Origin: Porifericola rhodea
Lineage (GTDB): Bacteria; Bacteroidota; Bacteroidia; Cytophagales; Cyclobacteriaceae
Length of the DNA: 64,000 nt
NCBI RefSeq assembly: GCF_030506305.1
Contig: NZ_CP119421.1
Coordinates: forward strand, 1,108,354 to 1,172,353
Direction of reading: 5' to 3'
In this document: one piece after another, positions 1 through 8,909 of the stretch
How positions within the stretch are numbered: the first letter of the stretch is position 1
How the letters are laid out: each line of letters begins with the position of its first letter
Notes under the pieces: generated by a model
The model's database searches: none
Told to the model about the DNA's origin: nothing
What the model saw: the letters and a program-made list of their open reading frames with translations, nothing else
Made by a program: the position numbers and the translations under genes

Positions 1-546
1 ATTCATGATGTAGAAGAGCTGAAGAGTCTGGGAGGAATAGTAGATTTTGTGGTAGGTGCCAAACCAGGACCTGGAGTATACGTTTATGGTGCTACCAATG
101 ACCCTATGGTAAAAGACTATCTTAAATATTTGAAGATGGGGCCAGGACCTTTGTATAGCTTTTATACGCCTTACCACCTGTGCTTCTTTGACATTCCCAG
201 CTCGATCGCAAGAGCTTTTCATTTTGGTGACCCAGTTATGTACCCTAAAGCAGGTCCGGTAGTAGAAGTTGTGGCTATTGCAAAACGTGATTTGAAAGCC
301 GGAGAAACTTTAGATGGGTACGGCGGCTACCTTTCATACGGCGTATGCGAAAACTACGATGTAGCACGTGAAGAAAACCTGCTACCTATAGGTCTGGCCG
401 AAGATGTGGTGCTAAAAAGAAATGTTCCTAAGGATAAAGCCGTTACATTTGACGATATTGTATACCCTGAAGATCGTCTGGTATATCGCTTATATGAAGA
501 TCAACTGAAGATGTTTTTGCCTACCCCTGCCAGGGTAAACGCTTAA
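1..546 (+). CDS. SAF-domain homoserine dehydrogenase-like oxidoreductase, C-terminal part
   Basis: The frame is open at base 1, so the start and the N-terminal NAD(P)-binding part lie outside the window; 181 codons remain before TAA. The visible part matches the C-terminal half of the predicted homoserine dehydrogenase family that ends in a SAF domain (COG4091): the block YTPYHLCFFDIPSSIARAF, then AKRDLKAGETLDGYGGY, then LPIGLAEDVVLKR. SAF domains resemble antifreeze and sialic-acid-synthase C-termini and probably bind a sugar-acid or similar ligand. The true substrate of this family is not settled, and homoserine is only the historical label. A strong terminator follows the stop codon. Confidence 0.8.
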   Translation: MHDVEELKSLGGIVDFVVGAKPGPGVYVYGATNDPMVKDYLKYLKMGPGPLYSFYTPYHLCFFDIPSSIARAFHFGDPVMYPKAGPVVEVVAIAKRDLKAGETLDGYGGYLSYGVCENYDVAREENLLPIGLAEDVVLKRNVPKDKAVTFDDIVYPEDRLVYRLYEDQLKMFLPTPARVNA

Positions 547-550
547 CAAT

Positions 551-587
551 AAAAGCCCCTGCTAAAAAACAGGGGCTTTATTTTTTT
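551..587 (+). terminator. Rho-independent terminator after the SAF-domain gene
   Basis: Ten-base stem (552-561 with 570-579, core AAGCCCCTG/CAGGGGCTT), eight-base loop, then seven T on the plus strand. The T-run touches the stop codon of the minus-strand gene ending at 586, and a short T-run also follows on the minus strand, so it may serve both converging transcripts. Confidence 0.85.
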
Positions 588-1656
588 AACTGTATTCTGA
601 AGATAGCTTTTCTCTTACCTTTTCCAGTAGTGTTTTTGTAGCTTTTATGCCCTCTACTGCTTCCATATCATTACCTTCATACTCTATACCTACATAGCCT
701 CTATAGCCTGCATCCAGTACTATTCGCATCATTTTCTCGTAGTCAGTATGCACCTCTTCTCCACTATCATTAAAATCATGGGTCTTGGCGCTTACTCCTT
801 TGGCAAAAGGCATTAGCTCTTTTACTCCTTTGTACCTATCGTACTCATCCAAGCACTCAGGATTGGGATTTTCAGGAGAATAACCTTCTCTTTTAATACA
901 GAAGTTACCAAAATCTGGAAGAGTGCCTACATATTCATTACCTACCATTTTCATGACTCCAGCTAACCACTCTCCGTTGCTAGATAGGCCTCCATGGTTT
1001 TCTACCAGAACATTTACTCCCGCTTTTTGTGCATACTCTGTTAACGAGCTAAGCCCATCAGCTGCTAGTTTTTGCTGTTCTTCAAAAGAACCCTTGCTAG
1101 AGGCGTTTACTCTTATAGAATGGCAGCCTAAAAATTTAGCAGCGTCTACCCATTTGTAATGATTTTCAACAGCTTTTTGCCTTTCTGCCGTATCAGGAGC
1201 CCCCAGCTCACCTTCCAGATCACACATAATTAAAAGTGGCTCTACTCCTTCATTATTACAGCGGTTCTTTAGCTCTGTGAGGTATGCTGTGTCTTTGGCT
1301 TTATCAAAAAAGAACTGGTTTACAAATTCCACACCTTCTACGCCCAACTCTCGTGCTTTTGCAGGAAAATCAAGGTTGCTAATTTTACTATTGGTAATAA
1401 TGGAATTGTAGTCGTTTTTAAACTTAGCGATGATTTCATTGTATGGAATGCTCCGTATATCCGGATTAAAAAGATAACTATTGAGTGACCACTCCGCTAA
1501 TGAGATTTTGAAAAGCGGCTCTTTTGAGCCTGAGGTAGCATTTTCAGATGGCTTTTCGTTATTCGCCTGCTGAGTAGAACTCGTACAGGCAAAGCCTGCT
1601 ACGCCTATGCCCGCACTCAGGACTACAGACTGTTTGATAAATATTCTGCGTTTCAT
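586..1656 (-). CDS. Sugar phosphate isomerase/epimerase-like lipoprotein (TIM barrel, Tat signal)
   Basis: A 356-residue protein. Its N-terminus [10 protein letters not shown] carries a twin arginine, followed by a hydrophobic stretch and a lipobox-like GFAC (Cys24), so Tat export and lipidation are likely. From about residue 50 the sequence follows the AP-endonuclease-2 / xylose-isomerase-like TIM barrel: [40 protein letters not shown] and GYVGIEYEG supply the usual Glu/His/Asp metal ligands. Such exported barrels are common in Bacteroidota carbohydrate clusters, usually of unknown substrate. No carbohydrate genes lie next to it here, so the substrate cannot be named. It converges on the SAF-domain gene. 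Confidence 0.8.
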   Translation of the reverse strand: MKRRIFIKQSVVLSAGIGVAGFACTSSTQQANNEKPSENATSGSKEPLFKISLAEWSLNSYLFNPDIRSIPYNEIIAKFKNDYNSIITNSKISNLDFPAKARELGVEGVEFVNQFFFDKAKDTAYLTELKNRCNNEGVEPLLIMCDLEGELGAPDTAERQKAVENHYKWVDAAKFLGCHSIRVNASSKGSFEEQQKLAADGLSSLTEYAQKAGVNVLVENHGGLSSNGEWLAGVMKMVGNEYVGTLPDFGNFCIKREGYSPENPNPECLDEYDRYKGVKELMPFAKGVSAKTHDFNDSGEEVHTDYEKMMRIVLDAGYRGYVGIEYEGNDMEAVEGIKATKTLLEKVREKLSSEYS

Positions 1657-1874
1657 AGAGGTGATAAATGAAAGTGTAATAAGCTAGCTTAACAGTAAAG
1701 TATGGCAGGAAAATACACTTTTGTAGTAGCAAGTAAAAATAACACAACTCCGAATGGCAAATTTTTGCGTAAAAATTAATAATACACTCTTAACTTAAAT
1801 AGGGTGTATCCACAACAGCTTGCTCACATAAACTAAGAGGAGGTGCTTAAATACAAACAGGTAAATTGTAAAAA

Positions 1875-2834
1875 TTAATTTTCCAACTGTTTGATTACCC
1901 ACGATTTGCCCCAATTGTCTTTTTCTTCTTCAGACCAGAGTTCAGGAAAAAATACTACTCTCTGAAAACGTGGAGGGAGATATTTGCGCCAATTGGTGCC
2001 TCCGGTAGCATCTTTTACTTTGTTGTTACTTACTAAGTGTCTCACAGCAGCCCGGAAATGTGAAAGTGGCCAATGCACATTAGCCCAATGATCAAAAGCC
2101 CTAAGTTCAGCGATGATATCTACATCTCCAGAACGCACAAATTTCTGCATGCGCTTACGCAGGTTATGCTGCTTGTACTGCTGAGCCTTTCGGAGCATCA
2201 TTTCATTATATTTTTCTTCAAACTGCCGAAGTGTAAGCGTTTTCTTACCCGTTTTCATGTCGCGTGCCCCTGCTTTCCAGTACAAATTATCCATATAAGC
2301 TTCTACCGGATCGTCAGGAGAAAGCCAAAGCACATAATCTGCATGCACCAGATTGATAAGGTCTGTAGAAAGAATTTCTATTAAACGATATTGAACCGAC
2401 TGAAAACCACTGGAAGGAAGAAGACTCATTCTGAACTGGGCAAACTGCTCGCGATTGAGGCCCTCGGTCATGATTGTAAAAGAGTCTGTTAGTTGGCCAA
2501 AATAACGGTTAATGCGTTTGATCTTGTCTAAAAATGTAGCGGCGTCCTTTACCTCTCCCGCATTAATCTGCTCTAACTCCCAAAGTATTAGTTTAAAATA
2601 CAGCTCGGTAATTTGATGATAAGTAACAAATATCATCTCATCTTTATGTTCCGTACGGGGCTTTTGCAACGTCAGCAGCGTTTCCAACTCAATGTATTCC
2701 CAATAAGAAAGATAGTCGGCATGCAAAAGACCATCAAGATAGTCAGATAGGCTTTGTCCTTGCTTGGCAAACTTATCTGATAATTTTTCCAGCTTCTCCA
2801 TAATTTCAGGAGAAAAAGTAATTTTATCAATCAT
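1875..2834 (-). CDS. kynA: Tryptophan 2,3-dioxygenase family protein
   Basis: A 319-residue protein of the tryptophan 2,3-dioxygenase family, the cytoplasmic haem enzyme that opens the indole ring to give N-formylkynurenine. Diagnostic blocks are LSYWEYIELETLLTLQ, DEMIFVTYHQITELYFKL (active-site His73) and the C-terminal SHFRAAVRHL...TGG region, where the haem-ligand His is expected. It is slightly longer than the bacterial norm of roughly 270-300 residues. No kynurenine pathway partner is adjacent: upstream lies a small lipoprotein gene in the same direction and downstream the sugar isomerase-like gene. Fine substrate specificity within the family is inferred. Confidence 0.85.
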   Translation of the reverse strand: MIDKITFSPEIMEKLEKLSDKFAKQGQSLSDYLDGLLHADYLSYWEYIELETLLTLQKPRTEHKDEMIFVTYHQITELYFKLILWELEQINAGEVKDAATFLDKIKRINRYFGQLTDSFTIMTEGLNREQFAQFRMSLLPSSGFQSVQYRLIEILSTDLINLVHADYVLWLSPDDPVEAYMDNLYWKAGARDMKTGKKTLTLRQFEEKYNEMMLRKAQQYKQHNLRKRMQKFVRSGDVDIIAELRAFDHWANVHWPLSHFRAAVRHLVSNNKVKDATGGTNWRKYLPPRFQRVVFFPELWSEEEKDNWGKSWVIKQLEN

Positions 2835-2898
2835 GAATCCGTACGTTTAAAAGGATTATCTATATAACGAGCAAATTTAAGGCTGAGTTTTTTATGAT

Positions 2899-3300
2899 TT
2901 ATAGCCCTCCGTCTATCATGTACACCAGATGCCACTTTCTCTTGATTGGTTCATATACCATTTTGAAATAAAAGCCAGCGTTCTCCATAAAAATTTCGTC
3001 AGTAGCTACGGTATCGCTAACCTGCAAATCTCTTTTAAAATCAGTTCCATCCAGATTAGGTTTCTTAAGCATTACCCAGTCTTCCTTGTGCCAATAGTAG
3101 GTGGAGTCTTCACCTTCATCAGCTTTTATTCCTTTAAGCGGAAACTGTATACGCTCCATCTGAAAGCTACTATCCGTCAGGAATTTTTCGTAAAACTCAT
3201 CAAAATTTTCGTCTGCCCTTCCGTTTTTGGCACTTCTGCAACTAAAAGCTAAAGAAAGTACACAAATGATGAAGGAAACATTAAACAATTTCTTTTTCAT
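2899..3300 (-). CDS. Small lipoprotein, DUF4348-like
   Basis: A 133-residue protein with a lysine-rich start (MKKK), a hydrophobic segment and a lipobox-like AFSC near residue 21, so probably an envelope lipoprotein. The body FDEFYEKFLTDSSFQMERI followed by FPLKG resembles what I remember of the Bacteroidota DUF4348 family, in which a small domain begins with a repeated FxxDxxFQxxRIxFPL pattern. That family name comes from memory and was not checked. Function is unknown. It is 64 bases upstream of the tryptophan dioxygenase gene and may be co-transcribed with it. Confidence 0.65.
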   Translation of the reverse strand: MKKKLFNVSFIICVLSLAFSCRSAKNGRADENFDEFYEKFLTDSSFQMERIQFPLKGIKADEGEDSTYYWHKEDWVMLKKPNLDGTDFKRDLQVSDTVATDEIFMENAGFYFKMVYEPIKRKWHLVYMIDGGL

Positions 3301-3388
3301 AAAGATGAAAGTTAATTTTTGAGCAAAAAATTTAGGGTGACTATAAAAAGTACGATAGCGCTAATCTTTGTGCTGTTATAGAAAATGC

Positions 3389-3422
3389 AAAAAAACCGAC
3401 AAACAAAATCTCTGTCGGTTTT
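3389..3422 (-). terminator. Rho-independent terminator downstream of dapA
   Basis: Read on the minus strand, a ten-base stem AAAACCGACA/TGTCGGTTTT (arms 3413-3422 and 3392-3401) is followed by an uninterrupted T-run ending at 3389. It lies about 90 bases past the dapA stop. A longer-range inverted repeat (TAACCTGA near 3440 with TCAGGTTA near 3486) sits between, giving the dapA transcript a structured 3' end. Confidence 0.8.
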
Positions 3423-3509
3423 ATGTTATCCTTTTTAAATTGTAACCTGAGCGCAAAATGCATTTGTTAGATAGACACTAAACGGTCAGGTTAAAGTTGT
3501 AAGCCAGAT

Positions 3510-4400
3510 TTATTTCTCCAGCTCTTTTATAAGTTCTAATTGCTTATCAATCATTAGATTGGTAGCCTGAGTAGGCTCACATAATGGCAGACGAATATTA
3601 GTATCGCAGTAACCCAGTTTGTGCATAATTGCTTTAATAGGTATTGGGTTAGTTTCGGCCATGGTAAGATTCATTATGTCTAAAATCTTATAAAAGGAAG
3701 TGCGAGCAGTATCCCACTCTCCAGCCAGGCAAGCTCTAACCATATCTGAGGTTGAGCGTGGGAGACAGTTAGATACCACAGAAATGAGCCCATCACCTCC
3801 ACAAGCCATAAAAGGCAGGGTAAGTGCGTCATCTCCGACTAATACGCAAAAATCGTCACCTGTACGGCGCATTACATCCATCATCTGATGTATATCACCA
3901 CTTGCCTCTTTTACACCTACAATATTTTTGTGTTCAGCTAACCTAAGAAGGGTGTCTGTTTCCAGATTAACTGCCGTTCTCCCCTTAATATTATACATAA
4001 TAATAGGCAGATCTACAGCATCCGCTATTGCTTTAAAATGACGATACAGTCCTTCAGCTGTAGGCTTATTATAATATGGGTTGATTACCAAATGGCCGTC
4101 TGCTCCTGCCTCGGAAGCCACGTTTGCCAGCTCAATACTTTCTCGGGTATTATTTGAGCCTGTTCCGTGAATCACCTGGCATCTGCCATTAATAGTTTTT
4201 ACCGACCAGCGAAGAATGTCCATATGCTCCTGATGAGATAGTGTAGGACTTTCTCCGGTAGTACCCACAAACACAATTCCCTCCACTTTAGAAGCTATCT
4301 GAGCTTCAACCAGTTTTTCAAAGGCAGGCCAATCTATTTTATTGTCTTGAGTAAAAGGCGTTATAATGGCTGTGTATGTACCCTGAAAAAGTTTATTCAT
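3510..4400 (-). CDS. dapA: 4-hydroxy-tetrahydrodipicolinate synthase
   Basis: A 296-residue class I aldolase-type enzyme that condenses pyruvate with aspartate semialdehyde in the lysine/diaminopimelate pathway. The active-site series is visible: GTTGESPTL (threonine pair of the proton relay), YNIKGRTAVN (catalytic Tyr) and IVGVKEASGD (Schiff-base Lys). Length is exactly typical. The family also includes N-acetylneuraminate lyase and keto-deoxy-sugar aldolases, but GTTGES with VKEASGD and the lack of sugar genes nearby favour DapA. Aspartate kinase, the pathway's first step, is in this window at 12340-13668 but not linked. ATG start with no Shine-Dalgarno sequence. Confidence 0.93.
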   Translation of the reverse strand: MNKLFQGTYTAIITPFTQDNKIDWPAFEKLVEAQIASKVEGIVFVGTTGESPTLSHQEHMDILRWSVKTINGRCQVIHGTGSNNTRESIELANVASEAGADGHLVINPYYNKPTAEGLYRHFKAIADAVDLPIIMYNIKGRTAVNLETDTLLRLAEHKNIVGVKEASGDIHQMMDVMRRTGDDFCVLVGDDALTLPFMACGGDGLISVVSNCLPRSTSDMVRACLAGEWDTARTSFYKILDIMNLTMAETNPIPIKAIMHKLGYCDTNIRLPLCEPTQATNLMIDKQLELIKELEK

Positions 4401-4485
4401 AATGGTAATATTAGCTTATGCTCGTAGCAATGTTATTAATTGCTTCAAAGTTACAAATTTCGCTGAGTCCACCCATATCAAAATT

Positions 4486-5172
4486 TCAAGTCTTTTGTAG
4501 GATTATTACCTGCTTGTAGTCTTGCCAACATACTTTAAAACCATATTTATGCGTGATAAAGTTGAAAGTCTCCGGATGATAAAAACTGACGTGAGTTACA
4601 TCCCTTCGATACCACCAGTCTTCAAATTCTTCTAATTTGCCATACATATTTGTCATAATCCCCAAATAGCCTCCTTTTTTTAGAAGCTGATGCAAACGCT
4701 CAATTTCTTTAGCTGGCTGATGAAAATGCTCAAACACTTCAGTAGAAAAAATCATATCATACTCTTCTTTCAGAGCAATAGGGTAAAAGAAAGGATCATA
4801 AGACTGTACTTTTAGCTGATAATCTCTGGCTAACATTTTTGCTAACACCGGAGATGGGCCACAACCATAATCCAGACAAGAGAGGGAAGGGGTAATATAT
4901 TGAGAGACAGGTCGTATTACTTTTTGTAAAAAGCTGATATAGCCTAAATCCTCTATTGTGTTTTGGTGCTGTGTATAGCGTGCTTTTTCGCTTACTGCAT
5001 CAGGCAACTGGCTTCTATGTAAGAAAATCAGTTTGCATTGTTTACAACAGTAGTAAAGGCGCTGGTTCTGAGTAGCTATAGTTTCCGAAGCTATTGAGCT
5101 ACACAGAGGGCAAATATCAGGCGGCTTGAGTTTCTTTATTGCGATAGCGTTTAACCAAAAAGTAGATGGCAA
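4486..5172 (-). CDS. Class I SAM-dependent methyltransferase with N-terminal zinc ribbon
   Basis: A 228-residue protein. Residues about 21-45 hold two Cys pairs (CPLC and CKQC) that look like a zinc ribbon, followed by a UbiG/Methyltransf_23-type Rossmann fold with the SAM motif CLDYGCGPSP and the post-I acidic stretch SYDPFF. The loop FSTEVFEHFHQP is typical of small-molecule methyltransferases. The only usable start that keeps the zinc ribbon is TTG at 5172, because an in-frame TAG lies two codons upstream and no ATG or GTG follows before the first Cys pair. This start overlaps the end of the TVP38-family gene by 56 bases, implying translational coupling. Substrate unknown. Confidence 0.75.
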   Translation of the reverse strand: MPSTFWLNAIAIKKLKPPDICPLCSSIASETIATQNQRLYYCCKQCKLIFLHRSQLPDAVSEKARYTQHQNTIEDLGYISFLQKVIRPVSQYITPSLSCLDYGCGPSPVLAKMLARDYQLKVQSYDPFFYPIALKEEYDMIFSTEVFEHFHQPAKEIERLHQLLKKGGYLGIMTNMYGKLEEFEDWWYRRDVTHVSFYHPETFNFITHKYGFKVCWQDYKQVIILQKT

Positions 5173-5857
5173 AACCTAATATAGTAATTCCTGAAATCCA
5201 AAGCATACCGTTTTGTAGTCGGTCAGTATTCTTTCCTAAAAAGGCAATCATGGCTATTAAAGGAATAATACCGGCAGTAGTTGCAGTAATAAATTTTACA
5301 TAACGCATTTCGCCAAGACCTGCCACAAAGCTAATGGCATCGTTAGAAAGAAAGGGTGAAACCCTAAAAAGAACCACAGCCCAAACTCCATACTTCTGAA
5401 TGTACTTATTTACCTTCTCACCTGACTTCTGACCTATTATTTTATCTACAAAGGCGTTGCTGGCATGGTACCCAATAAAATACGCGATAGTAGCAGCTAC
5501 CAATACTGCCACAAAAGAAATCACTGAACCCCACCATGGGCCATATGCCAGGGTAGAAACGATCATTAGTAAAGGAGAGGGTATCACGATTAGAAACATT
5601 TGTAATACCATAGCTCCGATAATAATTACTGGTCCCCAGTACCCAAATCCGCTTACCCAGTCTTTGATGCGTTGTTTATCATCGCTGGTAAGCACTTCGT
5701 AGGCATTTGTCATAAAATTCTGTACACTAGGAATAAAAAAGTATGAAAGGATTAGTGCCAATATTACAGCACCACTAATCACAAAAACCCACACACTTTG
5801 CTTTCTTTGTTCTTCTCTCTCTTTTAGTTTGCTTTTAATCTTGCTTCTGACACTCAT
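5117..5857 (-). CDS. TVP38/TMEM64 family membrane protein (VTT/SNARE-associated domain)
   Basis: A 246-residue integral membrane protein of the DedA-like VTT superfamily. A short basic N-terminus (KIKSKLKEREEQRKQ) precedes a first membrane segment, then the core domain with PSPLLMIVSTLAYGPWWG and the re-entrant motif FRVSPFLSNDAISFVAGL, and a last membrane helix followed by a basic tail. Relatives act in lipid scrambling or envelope homeostasis; the exact role here is unknown. I chose ATG at 5857: the longer frame would begin with TTG at 5896 and add 13 unpersuasive residues. Its 3' end overlaps the downstream methyltransferase gene by 56 bases. Confidence 0.8.
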   Translation of the reverse strand: MSVRSKIKSKLKEREEQRKQSVWVFVISGAVILALILSYFFIPSVQNFMTNAYEVLTSDDKQRIKDWVSGFGYWGPVIIIGAMVLQMFLIVIPSPLLMIVSTLAYGPWWGSVISFVAVLVAATIAYFIGYHASNAFVDKIIGQKSGEKVNKYIQKYGVWAVVLFRVSPFLSNDAISFVAGLGEMRYVKFITATTAGIIPLIAMIAFLGKNTDRLQNGMLWISGITILGFAIYFLVKRYRNKETQAA

Positions 5858-5932
5858 AAAAATTGGTAAATGATAGCTTAAAAAATTATAACTCAACTTA
5901 AAAACCCCTATCTACCAAAAATGTTGTACTTT

Positions 5933-7120
5933 TTACTCTACAATACAGCGAGGAATGTCAGATGGCAAACGACTCATGAGCTCATTGTTCAGCTGGTTAG
6001 CAAAGTCAGAAAAAGAGCTAATAGTTATACTATTACTGGCCTGGTTTCCAATTAGTACTACTTCATCACCAACTTCGGCATCTTCTATATAAGTAACATC
6101 TACCATAAACAGGTTCATGTTAATAAGGCCGCAAATATTCGCTCGCTTTCCTCTAATGAGCACAAAACCTTTGTTTGATAAAGAGCGAGAATAACCATTT
6201 GCGTAGCCCAGAGGTATTACGGCGACCTTCATATCTCTAAGTGCCTGATAGCTGGTTCCATAGCCAATAAACTCCCCTTCTTTTACATCTTTTAAGTGCA
6301 TAATATCAGTCTTCCAGGAGATTACCCTGTGCAGTGGGTTATCGCTCATCTGATTTATTTCTACCAGGTGCATATTATACACATCTGGACTGGGCCATAA
6401 ACCATACAAAGCGATACCCACTCTTACCATATCCATACGCGCTTCAGGAAGGGTAAGCGCTGCTGCCGAAGAAGCAATGTGCTTTAGACTGGGTAAGTAC
6501 CCCTTCTGTTCCGCCAGATCGTAAAATTCGTTGTAGCGAATTATCTGTCGTCTTATGCGAAACTGATTGGCCAGGGTTTCAGCTCCTGCCAGATGTGTAC
6601 ATAGCCCTCTAAAGTCTATATACTTTGCATTGGCTTTGAGCAAGTCCAGAGCTTCTTCCATCTGCTCAATGGGGAGCCCCGTACGATTGCCACCGGTCTC
6701 TACCTCCAGATGCACTACTGCTTTTTTGCCTACTCGCTTGGCGGCCTCTACAGATTGCCGGATACGTTCCAGATCAAACACATAATATTGAATATTGTGG
6801 TAAATAGCCCATTCCAGATCTTTAGAGTACAGTATCCCCATAATTACAATCTCACAGTCTGGCAAGCATGCCTTAAGCACTTCCTGAGCTTCAAAGCTAG
6901 AGGCCACCGAAAAATGCTTAACACCACATTTGGTTAGCATAGGGATAAAATAGCGGGTACCATGTCCATAAGCATTGGATTTGACTACCGCAGATATTAT
7001 AGGGTCTGGCCCCACCTTCTCTCTCACAAAGTCCACATTGTTTTGTAATGCACTCTGGCTCAATTCAATGCGGGAGGAGTGTTGCACCTCTGACCTGTCT
7101 ATTAAAGGAAGTCCTCTCAT
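5933..7120 (-). CDS. alr: Alanine racemase
   Basis: A 395-residue PLP enzyme of fold type III that interconverts L- and D-alanine for peptidoglycan. The PLP lysine is Lys47 in SAVVKSNAYGHG, the phosphate-binding part of the barrel includes the ASSAAAL region, and the C-terminal beta domain carries EFIGYGTSY and VAVIPLGYANGYSR with the second-base Tyr. Length is slightly above the usual 360-380 because of an extra N-terminal stretch (MRGLPLIDRSEVQHSS). It is transcribed divergently from guaB and sits about 75 bases upstream of the TVP38-family gene. Confidence 0.92.
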   Translation of the reverse strand: MRGLPLIDRSEVQHSSRIELSQSALQNNVDFVREKVGPDPIISAVVKSNAYGHGTRYFIPMLTKCGVKHFSVASSFEAQEVLKACLPDCEIVIMGILYSKDLEWAIYHNIQYYVFDLERIRQSVEAAKRVGKKAVVHLEVETGGNRTGLPIEQMEEALDLLKANAKYIDFRGLCTHLAGAETLANQFRIRRQIIRYNEFYDLAEQKGYLPSLKHIASSAAALTLPEARMDMVRVGIALYGLWPSPDVYNMHLVEINQMSDNPLHRVISWKTDIMHLKDVKEGEFIGYGTSYQALRDMKVAVIPLGYANGYSRSLSNKGFVLIRGKRANICGLINMNLFMVDVTYIEDAEVGDEVVLIGNQASNSITISSFSDFANQLNNELMSRLPSDIPRCIVE

Positions 7121-7277
7121 ATTTCCTGGCTTTATATTCTAATACTTTCTTTTTACAGATAGTTTGTTAACCTATTAAATTCCCAATTAAATGGACTTTT
7201 GTGGGCATGCAAAGGCTTGTTAAAAAATAAATCATCAGGAGTGATAAATAATATTTTAATTTATCGTGGAATGTAAG

Positions 7278-7285
7278 TAACTTTG
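7278..7285 (+). promoter_or_regulatory. Candidate -7 promoter box of guaB
   Basis: TAACTTTG fits the Bacteroidota sigma-ABfr -7 consensus TAnnTTTG exactly and lies 28 bases before the guaB start at 7314. A clear -33 TTG at the expected distance is not present, so the call rests on the -7 element and its position. Confidence 0.5.
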
Positions 7286-7313
7286 ACCGGCAAATAAATC
7301 TTCTTATTTGCCT

Positions 7314-8783
7314 ATGATGACTGACACTTCTAAGTTTTTGTACGAAGCACTCACCTATGATGATGTGCTGCTCGTGCCCGACTATTCAGAGGTACTTCCC
7401 AGAAACACAGACACTTCTACCCTACTTACCAAAAACATCAGGCTGAACATTCCTCTCGTCTCTGCTGCTATGGATACGGTAACAGAGTTTGAGCTGGCTA
7501 TTTCTATTGCCTTATCTGGTGGTATAGGTTTTATTCATAAAAACATGTCTATTGATGCCCAGGCGCATCAGGTCAGAAAAGTGAAACGCTCGCAAAGCGG
7601 GATGATTCTGGACCCCATTACGTTGGATATCAATGCCACAGTCTTTGACGCCAAAACTATCATGCGCGAAAACAAAATTGGTGGTATTCCGGTAGTGGAC
7701 AAAGACCGTCGTCTTTTGGGTATCATTACTAATCGTGATTTGCGTTTTCTGAAAGACCTGAAGCAGCCAGTGAAGGACATCATGACGCGTGAGAACCTGG
7801 TAACTGCCGAGCTGGGCGTGGGACTGGAAAAAGCGGAAGACATACTACAGGAGTATAAAATTGAAAAGCTTCCTATTATTGACAAAGATGGAAAGCTAAG
7901 TGGGCTTATTACCTACAAAGATATTCTCAAAAACAAAGACCGCCCTCATGCCTGTAAAGATGAATATGGCAGGTTGAGAGTAGGAGCGGCTGTTGGAGTT
8001 ACGCATGATATTCTGGATAGAGTAAAGATGCTCAAAAGCGCTGGAGTTGATATTATCAGTATTGATACTGCACATGGCCACTCAAAAGGAGTTATTGACA
8101 CCGCACGAAAAGTAAAGCAAGCCTTCCCTGAAGTTGAATTGGTAGTAGGAAACATAGCTACTGCCGAAGCAGCCAAAGCCTTGGTAAAGGCTGGTGCTGA
8201 CGCTATAAAAGTAGGTGTAGGCCCCGGAAGTATCTGTACTACTCGTATTATTGCGGGTGTTGGGGTACCTCAGCTATCTGCAGTGTACGAATCTGCAAAA
8301 GCTATAGAGGGCAGTGGTGTACCTATTATTGCTGATGGTGGTATACGCTTCTCTGGCGATGCCGTAAAAGCTATAGCTGCCGGAGCAAGCAGCATTATGA
8401 TTGGCTCTTTGCTAGCAGGTACTGATGAAGCTCCCGGTGAAGTAATTCTTTACGAAGGACGTAAATTCAAATCTTATCGTGGTATGGGCTCGGTTGAGGC
8501 TATGGATGAAGGATCTAAAGATCGCTACTTCCAGGATGCTGAAGACGATATTAAAAAGCTGGTACCTGAGGGTATTGTAGGCCGCGTACCCTATAAAGGA
8601 TTGGTTGATGAGGTGCTATATCAGCTCATTGGTGGTATACAGGCAGGTATGGGTTATTGTGGCGCACAGGATATTCCTGCCCTACAAAAAGCTCGTTTTG
8701 TCAAAATTACCAATGCAGGCTCCAGAGAGAGCCATCCTCATGATATTACCATTACACGTGAGGCTCCTAATTACAGTCCCTGA
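7314..8783 (+). CDS. guaB: Inosine-5'-monophosphate dehydrogenase
   Basis: A 489-residue enzyme converting IMP to XMP, the committed step of GMP synthesis. The catalytic loop [18 protein letters not shown] holds the nucleophilic Cys. The Bateman module with two CBS domains sits at about 95-210 (for example KIGGIPVVD and KIEKLPIID), and the mobile flap includes [12 protein letters not shown]. The frame extends to a TTG at 7308, but ATG codons at 7314 and 7317 match the family start far better; I took the first. An exact TAnnTTTG box precedes it, and a long hairpin after the stop may end the transcript. Confidence 0.95.
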   Translation: MMTDTSKFLYEALTYDDVLLVPDYSEVLPRNTDTSTLLTKNIRLNIPLVSAAMDTVTEFELAISIALSGGIGFIHKNMSIDAQAHQVRKVKRSQSGMILDPITLDINATVFDAKTIMRENKIGGIPVVDKDRRLLGIITNRDLRFLKDLKQPVKDIMTRENLVTAELGVGLEKAEDILQEYKIEKLPIIDKDGKLSGLITYKDILKNKDRPHACKDEYGRLRVGAAVGVTHDILDRVKMLKSAGVDIISIDTAHGHSKGVIDTARKVKQAFPEVELVVGNIATAEAAKALVKAGADAIKVGVGPGSICTTRIIAGVGVPQLSAVYESAKAIEGSGVPIIADGGIRFSGDAVKAIAAGASSIMIGSLLAGTDEAPGEVILYEGRKFKSYRGMGSVEAMDEGSKDRYFQDAEDDIKKLVPEGIVGRVPYKGLVDEVLYQLIGGIQAGMGYCGAQDIPALQKARFVKITNAGSRESHPHDITITREAPNYSP

Positions 8784-8832
8784 ACGTAGTTGAATTACAC
8801 TAAAGGTCACTTTTCCATTTCATATTTTATAT

Positions 8833-8840
8833 TAGCTTTG
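8833..8840 (+). promoter_or_regulatory. Candidate -7 promoter box of the phosphatase/STAS/kinase operon
   Basis: TAGCTTTG is an exact TAnnTTTG match 69 bases before the start codon at 8910. No good -33 TTG is seen. If real, transcription starts at about 8847, so the 34-base palindrome at 8852-8885 would be the very 5' end of the mRNA instead of only the guaB terminator. Confidence 0.4.
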
Positions 8841-8851
8841 TATTAGCAGGT

Positions 8852-8891
8852 TGTATGCTGTAAGGAAATTTCCTTACAGCATACACTTTTT
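8852..8891 (+). terminator. 34-base perfect palindrome with T-run: guaB terminator or 5' hairpin
   Basis: TGTATGCTGTAAGGAAA is followed directly by its exact reverse complement (8869-8885), then CTTTTTG. As RNA it forms a stem of about 14 pairs with a small AAATTT loop followed by five U. It lies 69 bases after the guaB stop and 24 bases before the next start codon, so it can act as a terminator, but also as a dyad operator or attenuator for the downstream operon. Confidence 0.65.
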
Positions 8892-8909
8892 GCAAAGTCC
8901 TGATGCTAC

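Noticed and set aside
923-1159. Antisense open frames inside long minus-strand genes (this one and many similar ones)
   Set aside because: Shadow frames over well-supported genes with family motifs; low-complexity or unlike any protein pattern.
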